From Bog-473 sp963809825 (GTDB lineage: Bacteria > Actinomycetota > Acidimicrobiia > Acidimicrobiales > RAAP-2), in NCBI GenBank assembly GCA_963809825.1, contig CAWELJ010000004.1, positions 620,001-684,000 on the forward strand: DNA of 64,000 nt. The letters run 5' to 3'. Below are positions 45,294 to 53,418 of the stretch, one piece after another. A program made the position numbers and the translations under genes. The stretch's first letter is position 1. Every line of letters starts with the position of its first letter. The notes under the pieces are model-generated. The model searched no databases, was not told the DNA's origin, and saw only the letters and a program-made list of their open reading frames with translations.

Positions 45294-45728
45294 ATGACGG
45301 AGCCCGAATACAATCGACCTAATCTCACGTTGCTGGGAGCGGAGCACGTGCGCGCGTATCAGGAGACTGATGGCGAAGTCGGCTACCTGTGGAATGGGGT
45401 ACCGACGTTGCTGCTCACGACAACGGGGCGCAAGACAGGGCAGTCTCGAACGACCCCGCTGATCTTCGGTAAGGACGGTGACTCGTTCGTCGTGATCGCC
45501 TCGGTGGGCGGCGGGCCGCAGCACCCATCCTGGTTCCTCAATCTCCTGGCGGACCCTGGCGCGGAGATCCAAGTCCGCTCCGACCATGTACACGTGATCG
45601 CGCGGGTCGCGGAGGACAAGGAACGGCAGCGACTATGGGAGATGATGGCCGCGCAATGGCCAAATTATGACGTCTACCAGACGCGCACCACAAGGCGAAT
45701 TCCACTGGTTGTCCTTGACCCGCGGTGA
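45294..45728 (+). CDS. Deazaflavin (F420)-dependent nitroreductase-like protein
   Basis: A 144-residue split-barrel protein of the DDN/DUF385 family. LLLTTTGRKTGQSRTTPLIF, VIASVGGGPQHPSWFLNLLA and ADPGAEIQVRS are the family signature. Members use reduced F420 to reduce quinones, enones or nitro compounds. ATG at 45294 follows AGAGGAGAG. As the last gene of the aldehyde dehydrogenase/P450 operon it may reduce a double bond in the substrate. Confidence 0.9.
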   Translation: MTEPEYNRPNLTLLGAEHVRAYQETDGEVGYLWNGVPTLLLTTTGRKTGQSRTTPLIFGKDGDSFVVIASVGGGPQHPSWFLNLLADPGAEIQVRSDHVHVIARVAEDKERQRLWEMMAAQWPNYDVYQTRTTRRIPLVVLDPR

Positions 45729-46043
45729 CCCAACAATCACTTAGATCTGCTCGGTATCGTTGCTCTGGGACGAAGCGTGGCGACATCCACGCGAAGAAGT
45801 TGCCCTCGTCGATCTCGTCAGGGTTCGCTGGAGAGGCGCCCCTTTGAGTCGGTGTCTGAACCTTGCAGCCTGATCATCGCTCGAGAGTCACGTCCGCCCA
45901 ATCAAGTGGAAGTCCCGGCCCACGGCCGAAATCACGAAGAAAGCGAGGCTATAGAGAATGATGACCAGCGTGTGGCCCGACATCGACGTTCACCAGCCGT
46001 CGAGTGATCGGGTGATCCCGTTCGACGCGTTCATGCCGGCTTC
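45729..46043. other. Intergenic region with a possible 28-residue ORF
   Basis: No long gene. A short frame ATG 45961 to TGA 46047 encodes MTSVWPDIDVHQPSSDRV then IPFDAFMPAS. Its stop overlaps the GTG start of the CoA transferase gene (GTGA), so it may be a coupling leader peptide. CTATAGAGAATG upstream could include a -10 box. Evidence is limited to this arrangement. Confidence 0.3.
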
Positions 46044-47276
46044 GTGAGTCGGGAGACCTCGGACGTGCCGGAGGATGCCTTTGACGGAATCAAGGTCGTC
46101 GAGCTGGCCCAGTGGGTCTTCGTCCCGGTGGCTGGAGCGCTGCTGGCCGATTGGGGTGCCGATGTCATCCACATCGAACCGACCGAGGGGGACCCCTACC
46201 GCGGTCTCGCTACGCAGGGCATCGGGACAGAACGTGGCGGCGTGAACCTCTCGCTCGCACTGGCCAACCGGGGAAAGAGATCCATCGCGTTGGACGTTCA
46301 GATTGAAGAAGGCCAGGCGGTCCTGCACCGGTTGCTCGAGTCCGCGGACGTGTTCCTGACCAACATGCGACCCAAGGCGTTGCAGCGGCTGGGGCTCGAC
46401 GCGGAGACCCTGACGGTCCGGTACCCGAGTCTCGTCTACGCCAGGGGCAACGGGTACGGGGTGCGGGGTCCCGACGCCGATCAGCCCGGCTATGACGCAA
46501 CGGCCTTTTGGGCCCGAGGCGGCATGGCGCACATGCTGAGCCCACCCGAACGGGACTACCCCATCGGTCAGCGGGGCGCCATGGGCGACCGCAGCGGTGC
46601 GCTGGCCCTGGCGTTCGGCGTCGCCGGGGCCCTTGTCAAACGCTCCCGCACGGGCAAGGGGTCCGTGGTCGACGTGTCACTCCTGGCGACGGCCATCTGG
46701 ACTCTTTCCTCCGACGTTCTCGCTGCCCTCGGTGGAGACACGCCGATGGCATCGAGGGGGAGGGGGCCATTGGTGAACCCTCTCGTCGGTGTCTACCGGA
46801 CGAGGGACGGGCGGCACATACAGCTGGTCTTCCTCCAGCCCGACCGCTACTGGCCGGACTTTTGCAGGCTCATCGGACGGGAAGACCTTGCCGAGGATCC
46901 GCGTTTCGACACCTTCCAGGTCCGTCGAGAGAACGGAGCGGCCTGCGTCGAGGTGCTCGACGAGGAGTTCGCCAAACGGACCTTTGCCCAGTGGAAATTG
47001 CTGCTAGCCGGTCTTGATGCCCCGTGGGCGCCCGTGCAGTCGGTTCCTGAGCTGCTCGACGATCCACAGGTCGAGGCGAACGGGTTCATCGGCCAGGTAA
47101 CGATCGACGGGGACGAGGCGTACCGCCTTCCGGCGGTCCCGGTGCAGTTCGACGGGCAGCCCCCGGCCTTGCGACGAGCTCCCGAGCATGGTGAGGACAC
47201 CGAGATGGTGTTGGCCGAACTCGGGTACGAATGGGATGAGATCACCACGCTCAAGGAGGCGGGAGTCATCCTGTGA
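46044..47276 (+). CDS. Class III CoA transferase (CaiB/BaiF family)
   Basis: A 410-residue family III CoA transferase. KVVELAQWVFVPVAGALLAD, GADVIHIEPTEGDPYR, and the catalytic aspartate D182 in GAMGDRSGALALA. It moves CoA from a donor thioester to an acid, avoiding ATP use. The GTG start overlaps a short upstream frame. It leads a three-gene coupled operon with the DUF35 and thiolase-like genes. Confidence 0.92.
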   Translation: MSRETSDVPEDAFDGIKVVELAQWVFVPVAGALLADWGADVIHIEPTEGDPYRGLATQGIGTERGGVNLSLALANRGKRSIALDVQIEEGQAVLHRLLESADVFLTNMRPKALQRLGLDAETLTVRYPSLVYARGNGYGVRGPDADQPGYDATAFWARGGMAHMLSPPERDYPIGQRGAMGDRSGALALAFGVAGALVKRSRTGKGSVVDVSLLATAIWTLSSDVLAALGGDTPMASRGRGPLVNPLVGVYRTRDGRHIQLVFLQPDRYWPDFCRLIGREDLAEDPRFDTFQVRRENGAACVEVLDEEFAKRTFAQWKLLLAGLDAPWAPVQSVPELLDDPQVEANGFIGQVTIDGDEAYRLPAVPVQFDGQPPALRRAPEHGEDTEMVLAELGYEWDEITTLKEAGVIL

Positions 47277-47695
47277 GCTCAGGAACCCGTCCACTTCCCG
47301 TACCGGATGAGCGATCTGTGCCGTTCTGGGCGGCGGCGGCCGAGCACATTCTGGCCGTCGCCCGCTGCTCGAGGTGCGCAGGGTTCTGCCACCCTCCCGA
47401 TGTCGTCTGCCCCCACTGCGGCTCCACCGACCCGGCCTTTGTCTTCACTCCCGTCGATGGCGCAGGCACGATTCGGTCATGGACGGTCATGCGGCAGTCG
47501 TTCTTGTCCGGCTTCGAGCTGCCCTTCATCCTGGTCGACGTCGAGCTGCAGGCGCAGCCGGACCTCCGGATGATCGGTCGCCTCATGGACACCCCAGACT
47601 CCGCGTTGCGTGTCGGTGCGGCCGTGTCGCTTGTCTTCGAGGACGTCGCGCCCGGGATATCGGTACCGGCCTTCACGCTGGTGGCCGGCTCATGA
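47273..47695 (+). CDS. DUF35 zinc-ribbon/OB-fold protein
   Basis: A 140-residue protein. An N-terminal rubredoxin-like zinc ribbon uses Cys32, Cys35, Cys46 and Cys49 (CSRCAGF, then CPHCG), followed by an OB-fold (TIRSWTVMRQSFLSGFELPF). Such proteins bind CoA esters and form complexes with thiolase-like partners, as ChsH2 does with Ltp2. It overlaps both neighbours by four bases, supporting a fixed complex with the next protein. Confidence 0.92.
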   Translation: MSSGTRPLPVPDERSVPFWAAAAEHILAVARCSRCAGFCHPPDVVCPHCGSTDPAFVFTPVDGAGTIRSWTVMRQSFLSGFELPFILVDVELQAQPDLRMIGRLMDTPDSALRVGAAVSLVFEDVAPGISVPAFTLVAGS

Positions 47696-48894
47696 CCCGA
47701 CGCATGGAAGCCAGCAATCAAGTGGCCATCGTCGGGTATGCGCACAGTCCGGTCACACGACACGCCGAGCTGACTCTCGGTGCCCTGACCATCGACACGG
47801 CGCGGCGCGCCATCGATGATGCCGGACTGACGGTTACTCAGGTGGACGGTTTCGTCACCGCCAGCCTGTTCCCCTCCGCCGGGGCCCACGTGGCGGAGGA
47901 CGGTGTGAGCCTGGTCTCCGCCAACTGGCTGGCCGAGCGCCTCGGGGTCAACCCCAACTACGCCGCCGGGTTTCAGGGGCTTGGTCAGATTCCAGGAGCG
48001 GTGTCCATGGCGGTCAACGCGGTGATGAGCGGTGCAGCCGACTACGTGCTGGTACACAGGGCCCTCCACAATCCCCGTGCCCGCTACCACGAGAACCCGA
48101 TGCAGGAAGCCCGCGGCTCGCAGCAGTGGACGGTTCCTCAGGGATACTTCGGCCCGCTCGCCATGATTGCGCTCGCTTACAACGAATACCTCCAACGCTA
48201 CGGAGCGACAAGGGAAGCCATGGCCGCCGTCGTCTCCGAGGCACGGAAGAACGGCGCGCGGATCCCATGGTCCTTCTGGTCCGGGAACCCCCTCGCCCCT
48301 GACGAGTACCTGGCGGCTCCCATGATCAACGACCCGATTTGCCGCTTCGACTGCGACATCCCGGTCGACGGGGTCGCGGCCTTCGTGTTCACCTCCGCCG
48401 AGCGGGCCGCCGACCTGGCGCACCCTCCCGTCTACGTGGCGGGATATGCCACGGGAGCCCCGGTGAAGCGCCGGCTGCCGTTGCACTGGCCCCTTGACGA
48501 CATCATGGATGTCGGAGCGGAGACCGGCCGCCGTCTCTGGGAGCGCTCCGGCGTTCGCTCGTCCGAGGTCAACCTGCCGCAAGTCTATGACGGCTTCTCG
48601 CCCTTCGTGTACTTCTGGATGGAATGCCTCGGGCTCTGTCCCGTTGGCGAGGCCCATCGGTTGGCGCTCGAGGGCGGCATCGACAGTGATCGCACAGGAG
48701 CGCTCCCCGTGCTCTCTGGGGGTGGTGCGCTGGGAAACGGGCGCATGCACGGAGTGCCGCAGATGCTCGAGTGCTACCTGCAGCTGTCGGGCCGGGCTGG
48801 CGAGCGCCAGCGGGCGAACGTGTCCATCGGAGTGGCGTGTCATTCCTCTCCCCATTTGGGTGGGGCAGTCGTGTACAGCGCGCACAAGTTTTGA
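47692..48894 (+). CDS. Thiolase-like protein, probable retro-aldolase
   Basis: A 400-residue thiolase-superfamily protein of the lipid-transfer (SCP2-thiolase/Ltp2) type. The first Cys in the sequence is Cys217, so the N-terminal nucleophilic cysteine of true thiolases (near residue 90) is absent. Conserved are QVYDGFSPFVYFWMECLGLC and GVACHSSPHLGGAVV. Ltp2-type retro-aldolases also lack that cysteine and partner with a DUF35 protein. I infer cleavage of a beta-hydroxyacyl-CoA side chain by aldol reversal. Confidence 0.88.
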   Translation: MTRRMEASNQVAIVGYAHSPVTRHAELTLGALTIDTARRAIDDAGLTVTQVDGFVTASLFPSAGAHVAEDGVSLVSANWLAERLGVNPNYAAGFQGLGQIPGAVSMAVNAVMSGAADYVLVHRALHNPRARYHENPMQEARGSQQWTVPQGYFGPLAMIALAYNEYLQRYGATREAMAAVVSEARKNGARIPWSFWSGNPLAPDEYLAAPMINDPICRFDCDIPVDGVAAFVFTSAERAADLAHPPVYVAGYATGAPVKRRLPLHWPLDDIMDVGAETGRRLWERSGVRSSEVNLPQVYDGFSPFVYFWMECLGLCPVGEAHRLALEGGIDSDRTGALPVLSGGGALGNGRMHGVPQMLECYLQLSGRAGERQRANVSIGVACHSSPHLGGAVVYSAHKF

Positions 48895-49338
48895 CACCGG
48901 ACCAACTGATCAAACGTCATGGCTAGGACGACCGAGATCGAATGATGCCCCCGGGTTCAGACGAATCGCCATTGGAGCGACGAAGCTGCGGAGAGTGCTA
49001 CGAAACACCGATCACGAAGAGCAGCGTGAGAGGTGACAATCAGGATGACTGGGGGAGCATGAAGGACCGTTCGGGTCCTGCGCGAACCTTCTTGCCGACG
49101 GCCTGAACCAGCCGTATTCATGGTCCGCCGTCATGGTCTCCACCGACGGCTCGGGGTGACACCGCAGAGGTCGGTTCCGTATCACACCCGGTCCGACGAC
49201 TGGAAGATTTGCTACTACGTTGCTACTCAAATCAGCGGACTCCAAGATCTTGAGATCCATCTCATGGAAAGCGGAACTGATCTGAGCTGGCCAAATGGAC
49301 TCGGTTGGATGGGCTGGACGATCTGAATCGCTCTTTTA
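48895..49338. other. Intergenic region at the left island border
   Basis: Apart from the last codons of the integrase, which read in from the island (49262-49338, minus), no gene is visible. The sequence just before the att copy contains GGGCTGG (49311) and CTCTTTTAAT, which look like worn parts of a tRNA-Lys gene, but no intact tRNA can be folded. This would be the chromosomal side of the insertion. Confidence 0.5.
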
Positions 49339-50608
49339 ATCCCAAGGTGCCGGGATCGAGACCCGGGCGGCCCACCGAATCCGAGGTCACGGCGTTGTGG
49401 CCCGCATCTGCCGGATCGACTGCAGCCAAACTTGCAGCCAAAGGATCGAAGTCGGGCAGATCCTCGAGCCACAGGGCTCGCCGCATGGCCTCGGCGGCCT
49501 GCATCTTGGCCGGCGCCAGCAAGTGTCCGTAGACGTCCATGGTCACTCTGATGGAGGCGTGGCCGAGCGTGTCGGAGACGACCTCGAGCGGCACGCCCAT
49601 GGCGAGCAACAGCGAGGCACACGAGTGCCGGAGCTCGTGGATGCTCCAGTGCCCGAGACCCGCCTCCTTGCAGATCCGCGGCACCGACTTGCCAAACACC
49701 TCTGGATCGAGCGGCGTGCCGATCGTCGACGTGAAGACCAAGGCAGCAGGATTACGCCACACCCGGGCCGTCAGGCGCTCTTCCTCCTGACGGGAACGGT
49801 GTGCCCTGAGGGCCTGGACCACGGGCTCGGACAGGTGCAGCGTGCGTCTGCTCCCCGCTGTCTTGAGCTCTGAGAGCAGCACCCCCTGTCCTTGATGGCG
49901 TAGGAGCTGGCGCCGGATCCGCACCAGGGGCATCGGGTCGTCGAGCTCGAGGTCGGACCAGGAGAGGCCCAGCAGCTCCCCACGGCGCAGGCCAAGGGCG
50001 AGGGCGACCACGTACGCCGCCTCGAGCCGGTTGCCCCTCACGGCGCCGAGGAAGGTCTTGGCCTGATCGGGGGTCAGGGTGCGGCCCTCACGGTGCGGCA
50101 CCTTGGGGCCGTCGGCGATCGCCGCCACGTTGCGGCTGACGATACCCTCCTGCTCCGCCCGCCGGAGTGCCCGGCGGAGGACGGCGCGGGCCTTGCGACG
50201 GGTCTCAGGTGCATACCCACGGCGTTCGAGGCTGGCGAGCATGCGGCTCACGTCGGCCGGCGTGAGCTTGCCGAGCTTTGTCGACCCCACCGTGGGCACG
50301 AGATATGTCCGCACGATGTTGGCGTAGATGTCCTCGGTGCGCGGGCTCGCCGTTCCCGGCAAGAACTCGTGCAGCCAGGTGTCGAGAAATCGTCCGACGG
50401 TCAGGTTGGCGGGCGCCGGCATCGCACCTGACGCCACGACGCGCTGCAGGGAACGGAGCTTGTCGCGGACTTCTCCTTGGGACTGCCCGTAGACCCATCG
50501 GCGCTTGCGTTTCCCGTCGACCAGCCCCAGGTCGACCGATCCCACCCAGAGTCCATTCTGGCGCCGGTAGATCGATCCTTCCCCCGGACCCCGACGACCT
50601 CGTGTCAC
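49262..50608 (-). CDS. Tyrosine integrase of the island
   Basis: A 448-residue tyrosine recombinase. An N-terminal AP2-like arm-binding region (GEGSIYRRQNGLWVGSVDLG) and SAM-like core domain precede the catalytic residues: Arg in GLRRGELLGLSW, Lys in LKTAGSRRTL, His/Arg in HELRHSCASLLL, His in LGHAS, and Tyr in DVYGHLLA. GTG at 50606-50608 has GGAGGA upstream. The last roughly 35 residues (from VGRPGLDPGTLGLK on) are translated from the att repeat and flanking chromosome, so the C-terminus would change upon excision. Confidence 0.93.
   Translation of the reverse strand: MTRGRRGPGEGSIYRRQNGLWVGSVDLGLVDGKRKRRWVYGQSQGEVRDKLRSLQRVVASGAMPAPANLTVGRFLDTWLHEFLPGTASPRTEDIYANIVRTYLVPTVGSTKLGKLTPADVSRMLASLERRGYAPETRRKARAVLRRALRRAEQEGIVSRNVAAIADGPKVPHREGRTLTPDQAKTFLGAVRGNRLEAAYVVALALGLRRGELLGLSWSDLELDDPMPLVRIRRQLLRHQGQGVLLSELKTAGSRRTLHLSEPVVQALRAHRSRQEEERLTARVWRNPAALVFTSTIGTPLDPEVFGKSVPRICKEAGLGHWSIHELRHSCASLLLAMGVPLEVVSDTLGHASIRVTMDVYGHLLAPAKMQAAEAMRRALWLEDLPDFDPLAASLAAVDPADAGHNAVTSDSVGRPGLDPGTLGLKERFRSSSPSNRVHLASSDQFRFP
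49339..49376 (+). repeat. att-like repeat, copy A
   Basis: 38 bp, identical to copy B at 61476. The core holds a stem CCGGG/CCCGG around ATCGAGA and then GCGGCCCACC, like the T-arm and acceptor end of a tRNA. It is preceded by CTTTTAAT, recalling a Lys anticodon loop. It overlaps the integrase C-terminal codons. Confidence 0.8.
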
Positions 50609-50675
50609 GCTCTCCTCCTTCAGCCAATTTCTGCTCGGGCAAACGTGGCCCATCCCCTAGAACGGTCGACCTCTC

Positions 50676-50930
50676 TCAGGCGATGTCAGAGGGACTTCGT
50701 GGTGTACAACTCTGCTCCACTCGAAGGCGCTGGACGTACTCGGCCAGGGCCGATCTCGGAATCCGGCGGCTGGAACCGATCCGGATCGACTCGAGCTGAC
50801 CGTTGCGGAGCAGCTCGTAGACCTTGGTACGGCAGATCGCCAGCGCATCGGCGACCTCCTCCGCTGTCAGCAGCAGTCGGCCGGATGACCCAGCCTCGTC
50901 GTCGGTTGTGCCCACTGTGTAGATATCCAT
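50676..50930 (-). CDS. Excisionase-type helix-turn-helix protein
   Basis: An 84-residue protein with the HTH_17/excisionase pattern: LLLTAEEVADALAICRTKVY then ELLRNGQLESIRIGSSRRIP. Such proteins bind DNA next to att arms and direct the integrase towards excision. ATG at 50928-50930 follows GGAAGGGG. It is 68 bases upstream of the integrase gene on the same strand, the normal xis-int order. Confidence 0.85.
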   Translation of the reverse strand: MDIYTVGTTDDEAGSSGRLLLTAEEVADALAICRTKVYELLRNGQLESIRIGSSRRIPRSALAEYVQRLRVEQSCTPRSPSDIA

Positions 50931-51700
50931 GATCAGCCCCTTCCAGAGCGGGAAGAAACACCCCTCCCACTTACTAGAGCCTCTGCGCGAGCGCGTTTCG
51001 GACAACATGCAGGTCGGAGCGGTGGTGTCCTCAGGCGCACGAGCGTTCAACCTTGGGGCCGAAGGTCACGAACGACACCGGAAAGCCAGACAAGGAAACG
51101 AACACGGTGAGGAGCAGGTGGAACAGTGCGCAACACAGCACGACACCGAACAGCACTGAAGAAGCGGCTGAGACAATCAGGGACAGGGTGAGACAACGAG
51201 GGACAGCAGGCGGTGTGGAGAAGGGGCTTCAGAACATACAAGGGAGCCAAGATCCGATGGAGATCCGATCCGGAGATCAGATCCCAGTTGTGACAATCCT
51301 TCTCTACTGAATCAAGCCCGACCTCGCCTCGGCCGGCGGCTGCGCCGCCGCCTCGGCGGCCGGGAGGGCATTTCCTGTGCACCCGAATCCGATGCTCGCG
51401 CGACGACCTTCATCTCGCATTGGTTCATTGCGGTTCACCCTGTGGGGATCCGCCCCGTCGGTTCCCATCGGCGCATTGGTGGGGAGCCTGAGCCGGGTTG
51501 GCTTCCATGGAGATGGCTTCCAGGCCGGCCGTGAGGCGGCCGGCCACAGCCATTGTGGGATGTGCCGGATGCTCCCGTCGCAGCCGTCAAGGGTCCGCTA
51601 CGCCGGCCTCCGGCCGCCCGTTGACTGCTGCTTGTCTCGGGGATCGCCCCTAGCCCCGTACGGCACTTATGGGCGTGTGGAAAAGTGCGAGAGTGGCGTC
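50931..51700. other. 770-base noncoding region upstream of xis
   Basis: No gene I can support. It holds a two-copy direct repeat: TGAGACAATCAGGGACAG at 51169-51186 and TGAGACAACGAGGGACAG at 51189-51206, two mismatches, 20-bp period. These could be integrase or excisionase arm sites. A GC-rich dyad at about 51322-51360 (GGCGGC-TGC-GCCGCC core) may be a terminator. A sequence CTACGCCGG at 51600 loosely resembles the island boundary motif. Confidence 0.5.
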
Positions 51701-52060
51701 GTGGAGAACGTGCCCAGTTTCGGCGAGTTCAAGAGAGAACTCCTCGAAGCTGCCACCACTGACACGTTCGGTGTCTACGAGGCTTGGTGGACTGCCAATC
51801 GGTGCTATCCGGATTGGCCACTCAGCGAACGGCTAGCTACGTCCGAGCAGGCCATTCGCGAACTTCTGGCCGCGGGACTGATCATGTTGGTGCGAGACCA
51901 GTCGGACCCGGCGAATAGCCAGATCCCAGCCGAGGACTACGAAGATGTACTTCGGTCTTGGGCCACGTGGGTAATAGGCGGCGAGGGACCCAGGGTCTTC
52001 TTCTGGGCCACCGACGCCGGAACTCGATTGAACCGGACGGCGGGACCATCCCTCGACTGA
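51701..52060 (+). CDS. Orphan hypothetical protein, possible immunity-like
   Basis: A 119-residue protein from GTG 51701 (VENVPSFGEFKRELLEAAT). It is acidic, with KRELLEAA, VYEAWWTANRCYPDWPLSER and RVFFWATDAG. The size, acidity and aromatic content recall small immunity or sensor proteins, but I cannot name a family. GTG 51677 would add 8 residues. It is followed within 15 bases by the first copy of the boundary motif. Confidence 0.6.
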   Translation: MENVPSFGEFKRELLEAATTDTFGVYEAWWTANRCYPDWPLSERLATSEQAIRELLAAGLIMLVRDQSDPANSQIPAEDYEDVLRSWATWVIGGEGPRVFFWATDAGTRLNRTAGPSLD

Positions 52061-52073
52061 CCATCGGGACTAT

Positions 52074-52088
52074 CCCCGACCGCCGGAT
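52074..52088 (+). repeat. Boundary motif, copy 1
   Basis: CCCCGACCGCCGGAT, 13 bases after the stop of the gene at 51701. It is the most divergent of six related sequences found between genes of the island (consensus TGCCCCCGTACGCCGG). Confidence 0.45.
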
Positions 52089-52155
52089 AGATGCCTGCCA
52101 CGACGGTCGATCAACTGACGACGGGACGCCTTGGTCGGGCCGTATCGTTGTGCCG

Positions 52156-52587
52156 ATGAGGAAGGGGGTTTGCGCCGTTCTCGCCTGTGCCCTGAGTGTT
52201 GTACTGGCGGCCTGTGGTTCGGGCGGAACGTCTCAACCCAGCTTGAAGACATCGGAACTGGTGGGTACGTGGACCGGGCCGAGGGGGTCGATCACGTTTC
52301 AGGCCGATCGTACGTTTCAAGTTCGCAACCTGCGCGCACCGGAAGACGGGTGCTCGAATCTGACGACCACAGGGACGTGGCAGTTCCTGAGTCCCCAAGG
52401 GAATTCAGGATCGATCTCTACCACCTATAGCCAGGGAAACACCATCGAGGCAGATGCAGCTAGTCCGCACGACGGATGCTCGTTCACCCTCACGACCTGG
52501 AAGGTCAACGGCCCGCTGGGGCTATGTCTCGATTTAGACCCCGATTCACCTTGCAGCGTTGGCGATCCATTCGAGCGGTCCCACTGA
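52156..52587 (+). CDS. Small lipoprotein
   Basis: A 143-residue predicted lipoprotein. The signal MRKGVCAVLACALSVVLAAC ends in a lipobox LAAC, so Cys20 would be lipidated. The mature part is beta-rich (ELVGTWTGPRGSITFQADRT), lipocalin-like in style, with further cysteines that may pair. ATG at 52156; GTG 52150 is also possible. It lies between boundary motifs 1 and 2 as a one-gene unit. Function unknown. Confidence 0.75.
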   Translation: MRKGVCAVLACALSVVLAACGSGGTSQPSLKTSELVGTWTGPRGSITFQADRTFQVRNLRAPEDGCSNLTTTGTWQFLSPQGNSGSISTTYSQGNTIEADAASPHDGCSFTLTTWKVNGPLGLCLDLDPDSPCSVGDPFERSH

Positions 52588-52590
52588 CGG

Positions 52591-52620
52591 GTGCCCCCTA
52601 CCGCCGGATCAGTGGGGCAC
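52591..52620. terminator. Boundary motif copy 2 within a hairpin
   Basis: GTGCCCC at 52591-52597 and GGGGCAC at 52614-52620 are inverted repeats flanking a loop that contains CTACCGCCGGATC. The motif copy is 52592-52610. It lies between convergent genes, three bases after the lipoprotein stop, so it could be a bidirectional terminator as well as a copy of the repeat. Confidence 0.5.
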
Positions 52621-52624
52621 TCGG

Positions 52625-52897
52625 TTATTCCGAATCGGGATCTGGAATGACCCCTTGGATCTCCACCTGGGTGCTGATCTCCTGTGATTCTTCCCAGGTG
52701 AGATAGTGACCCCAGCCCTTCCGGTCGTACATAAGTTGCATAGCTGCGTCGTGGCTATCGGCTTCGAATGTGGCGGTGATGTTCATCCAAGGCTCCAGCT
52801 GCTGGCGTGAGTGTTCGTACTCCGGCCCGGGACCGAGCACTGTCGATTCCAGACCGCCCAGCTCCGGGTCTGATCCCTCCCATAGCTCAAATCGCAT
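52625..52897 (-). CDS. Orphan hypothetical protein
   Basis: A 90-residue acidic protein (MRFELWEGSDPELGGLESTV, NITATFEADSHDAAMQLMYD, GWGHYLTWEESQEI). The C-terminal half reads like a small alpha/beta domain. ATG at 52895-52897 is preferred; another in-frame start is at 52906. It is a one-gene unit between boundary motifs 2 and 3. No family recognised. Confidence 0.6.
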   Translation of the reverse strand: MRFELWEGSDPELGGLESTVLGPGPEYEHSRQQLEPWMNITATFEADSHDAAMQLMYDRKGWGHYLTWEESQEISTQVEIQGVIPDPDSE

Positions 52898-52930
52898 TCC
52901 ACACACTGTGACGCATCTGGAGGCAATACG

Positions 52931-52948
52931 TGCCCCCGAACGCCGGAT
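52931..52948 (+). repeat. Boundary motif, copy 3
   Basis: TGCCCCCGAACGCCGGAT, between two minus-strand orphan genes. With the preceding G it forms GTGCC, whose complement GGCAC occurs at 52963-52967, so a longer dyad is possible here too. Confidence 0.5.
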
Positions 52949-52980
52949 TTGAGCGAACCCTCGGCACTACTTCCAGGGCG

Positions 52981-53331
52981 CTAGCGCATTGCGTCCTTGC
53001 CAACACTGAATCGCGTTTGGTGAACGTCAACATCGAAGCCCGCTTGCTCTAAGGCAGCAATCAAACGACCTCGCCACATCCAAGCTGATACAGCGACGAC
53101 TGCTGAGTCTCTCCCTTCGACTAGTAATCCGAAGTTGCACCAGAAGGGCCACCACCTCGCATGAAAGACCTGGACCTTCGTTCCCCGGTGCTCGACCCGG
53201 TCACCGATCGTATTCCGCACCCCCCAGGAACGTCCGAGTTCGCAGACCAGTTGACCAGGGGAGACTACGAGGCTGCCTCCGCGAGTACCCCTGAGGGTGT
53301 CCACGCCGACTTGAAAGACGCCAATCGTCAT
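52981..53331 (-). CDS. Orphan hypothetical protein
   Basis: A 116-residue protein. The C-terminal half (KVQVFHARWWPFWCNFGLLV, then AVVAVSAWMWRGRLIAALEQ and AGFDVDVHQTRFS) resembles small actinobacterial proteins of unknown function that I have seen as single genes. The N-terminal 35 residues are less convincing and the start may lie further in. It is interrupted upstream by the IS110 region, so a promoter may have been lost. Confidence 0.6.
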   Translation of the reverse strand: MTIGVFQVGVDTLRGTRGGSLVVSPGQLVCELGRSWGVRNTIGDRVEHRGTKVQVFHARWWPFWCNFGLLVEGRDSAVVAVSAWMWRGRLIAALEQAGFDVDVHQTRFSVGKDAMR

Positions 53332-53418
53332 GGGCCCAGTTCACCAAATGCCACGCACCAATCCCAACCACCGGCCATCCAAGGCTCTGGGTGCCCCACT
53401 TCATTGATACTTCTCTGA

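Noticed and set aside
47266..48897. 543-residue minus-strand frame opposite the DUF35/thiolase genes
   Set aside because: Shadow frame of GC-rich coding sequence; it covers two well-supported plus-strand genes exactly.
49311..49376. Complete tRNA-Lys gene at att copy A
   Set aside because: GGGCTGG could pair with GCGGCCC in six of seven positions and CTTTTAA resembles the anticodon loop, but the total is only 64 bases, the anticodon stem does not pair and the T-loop is ATCGAGA.
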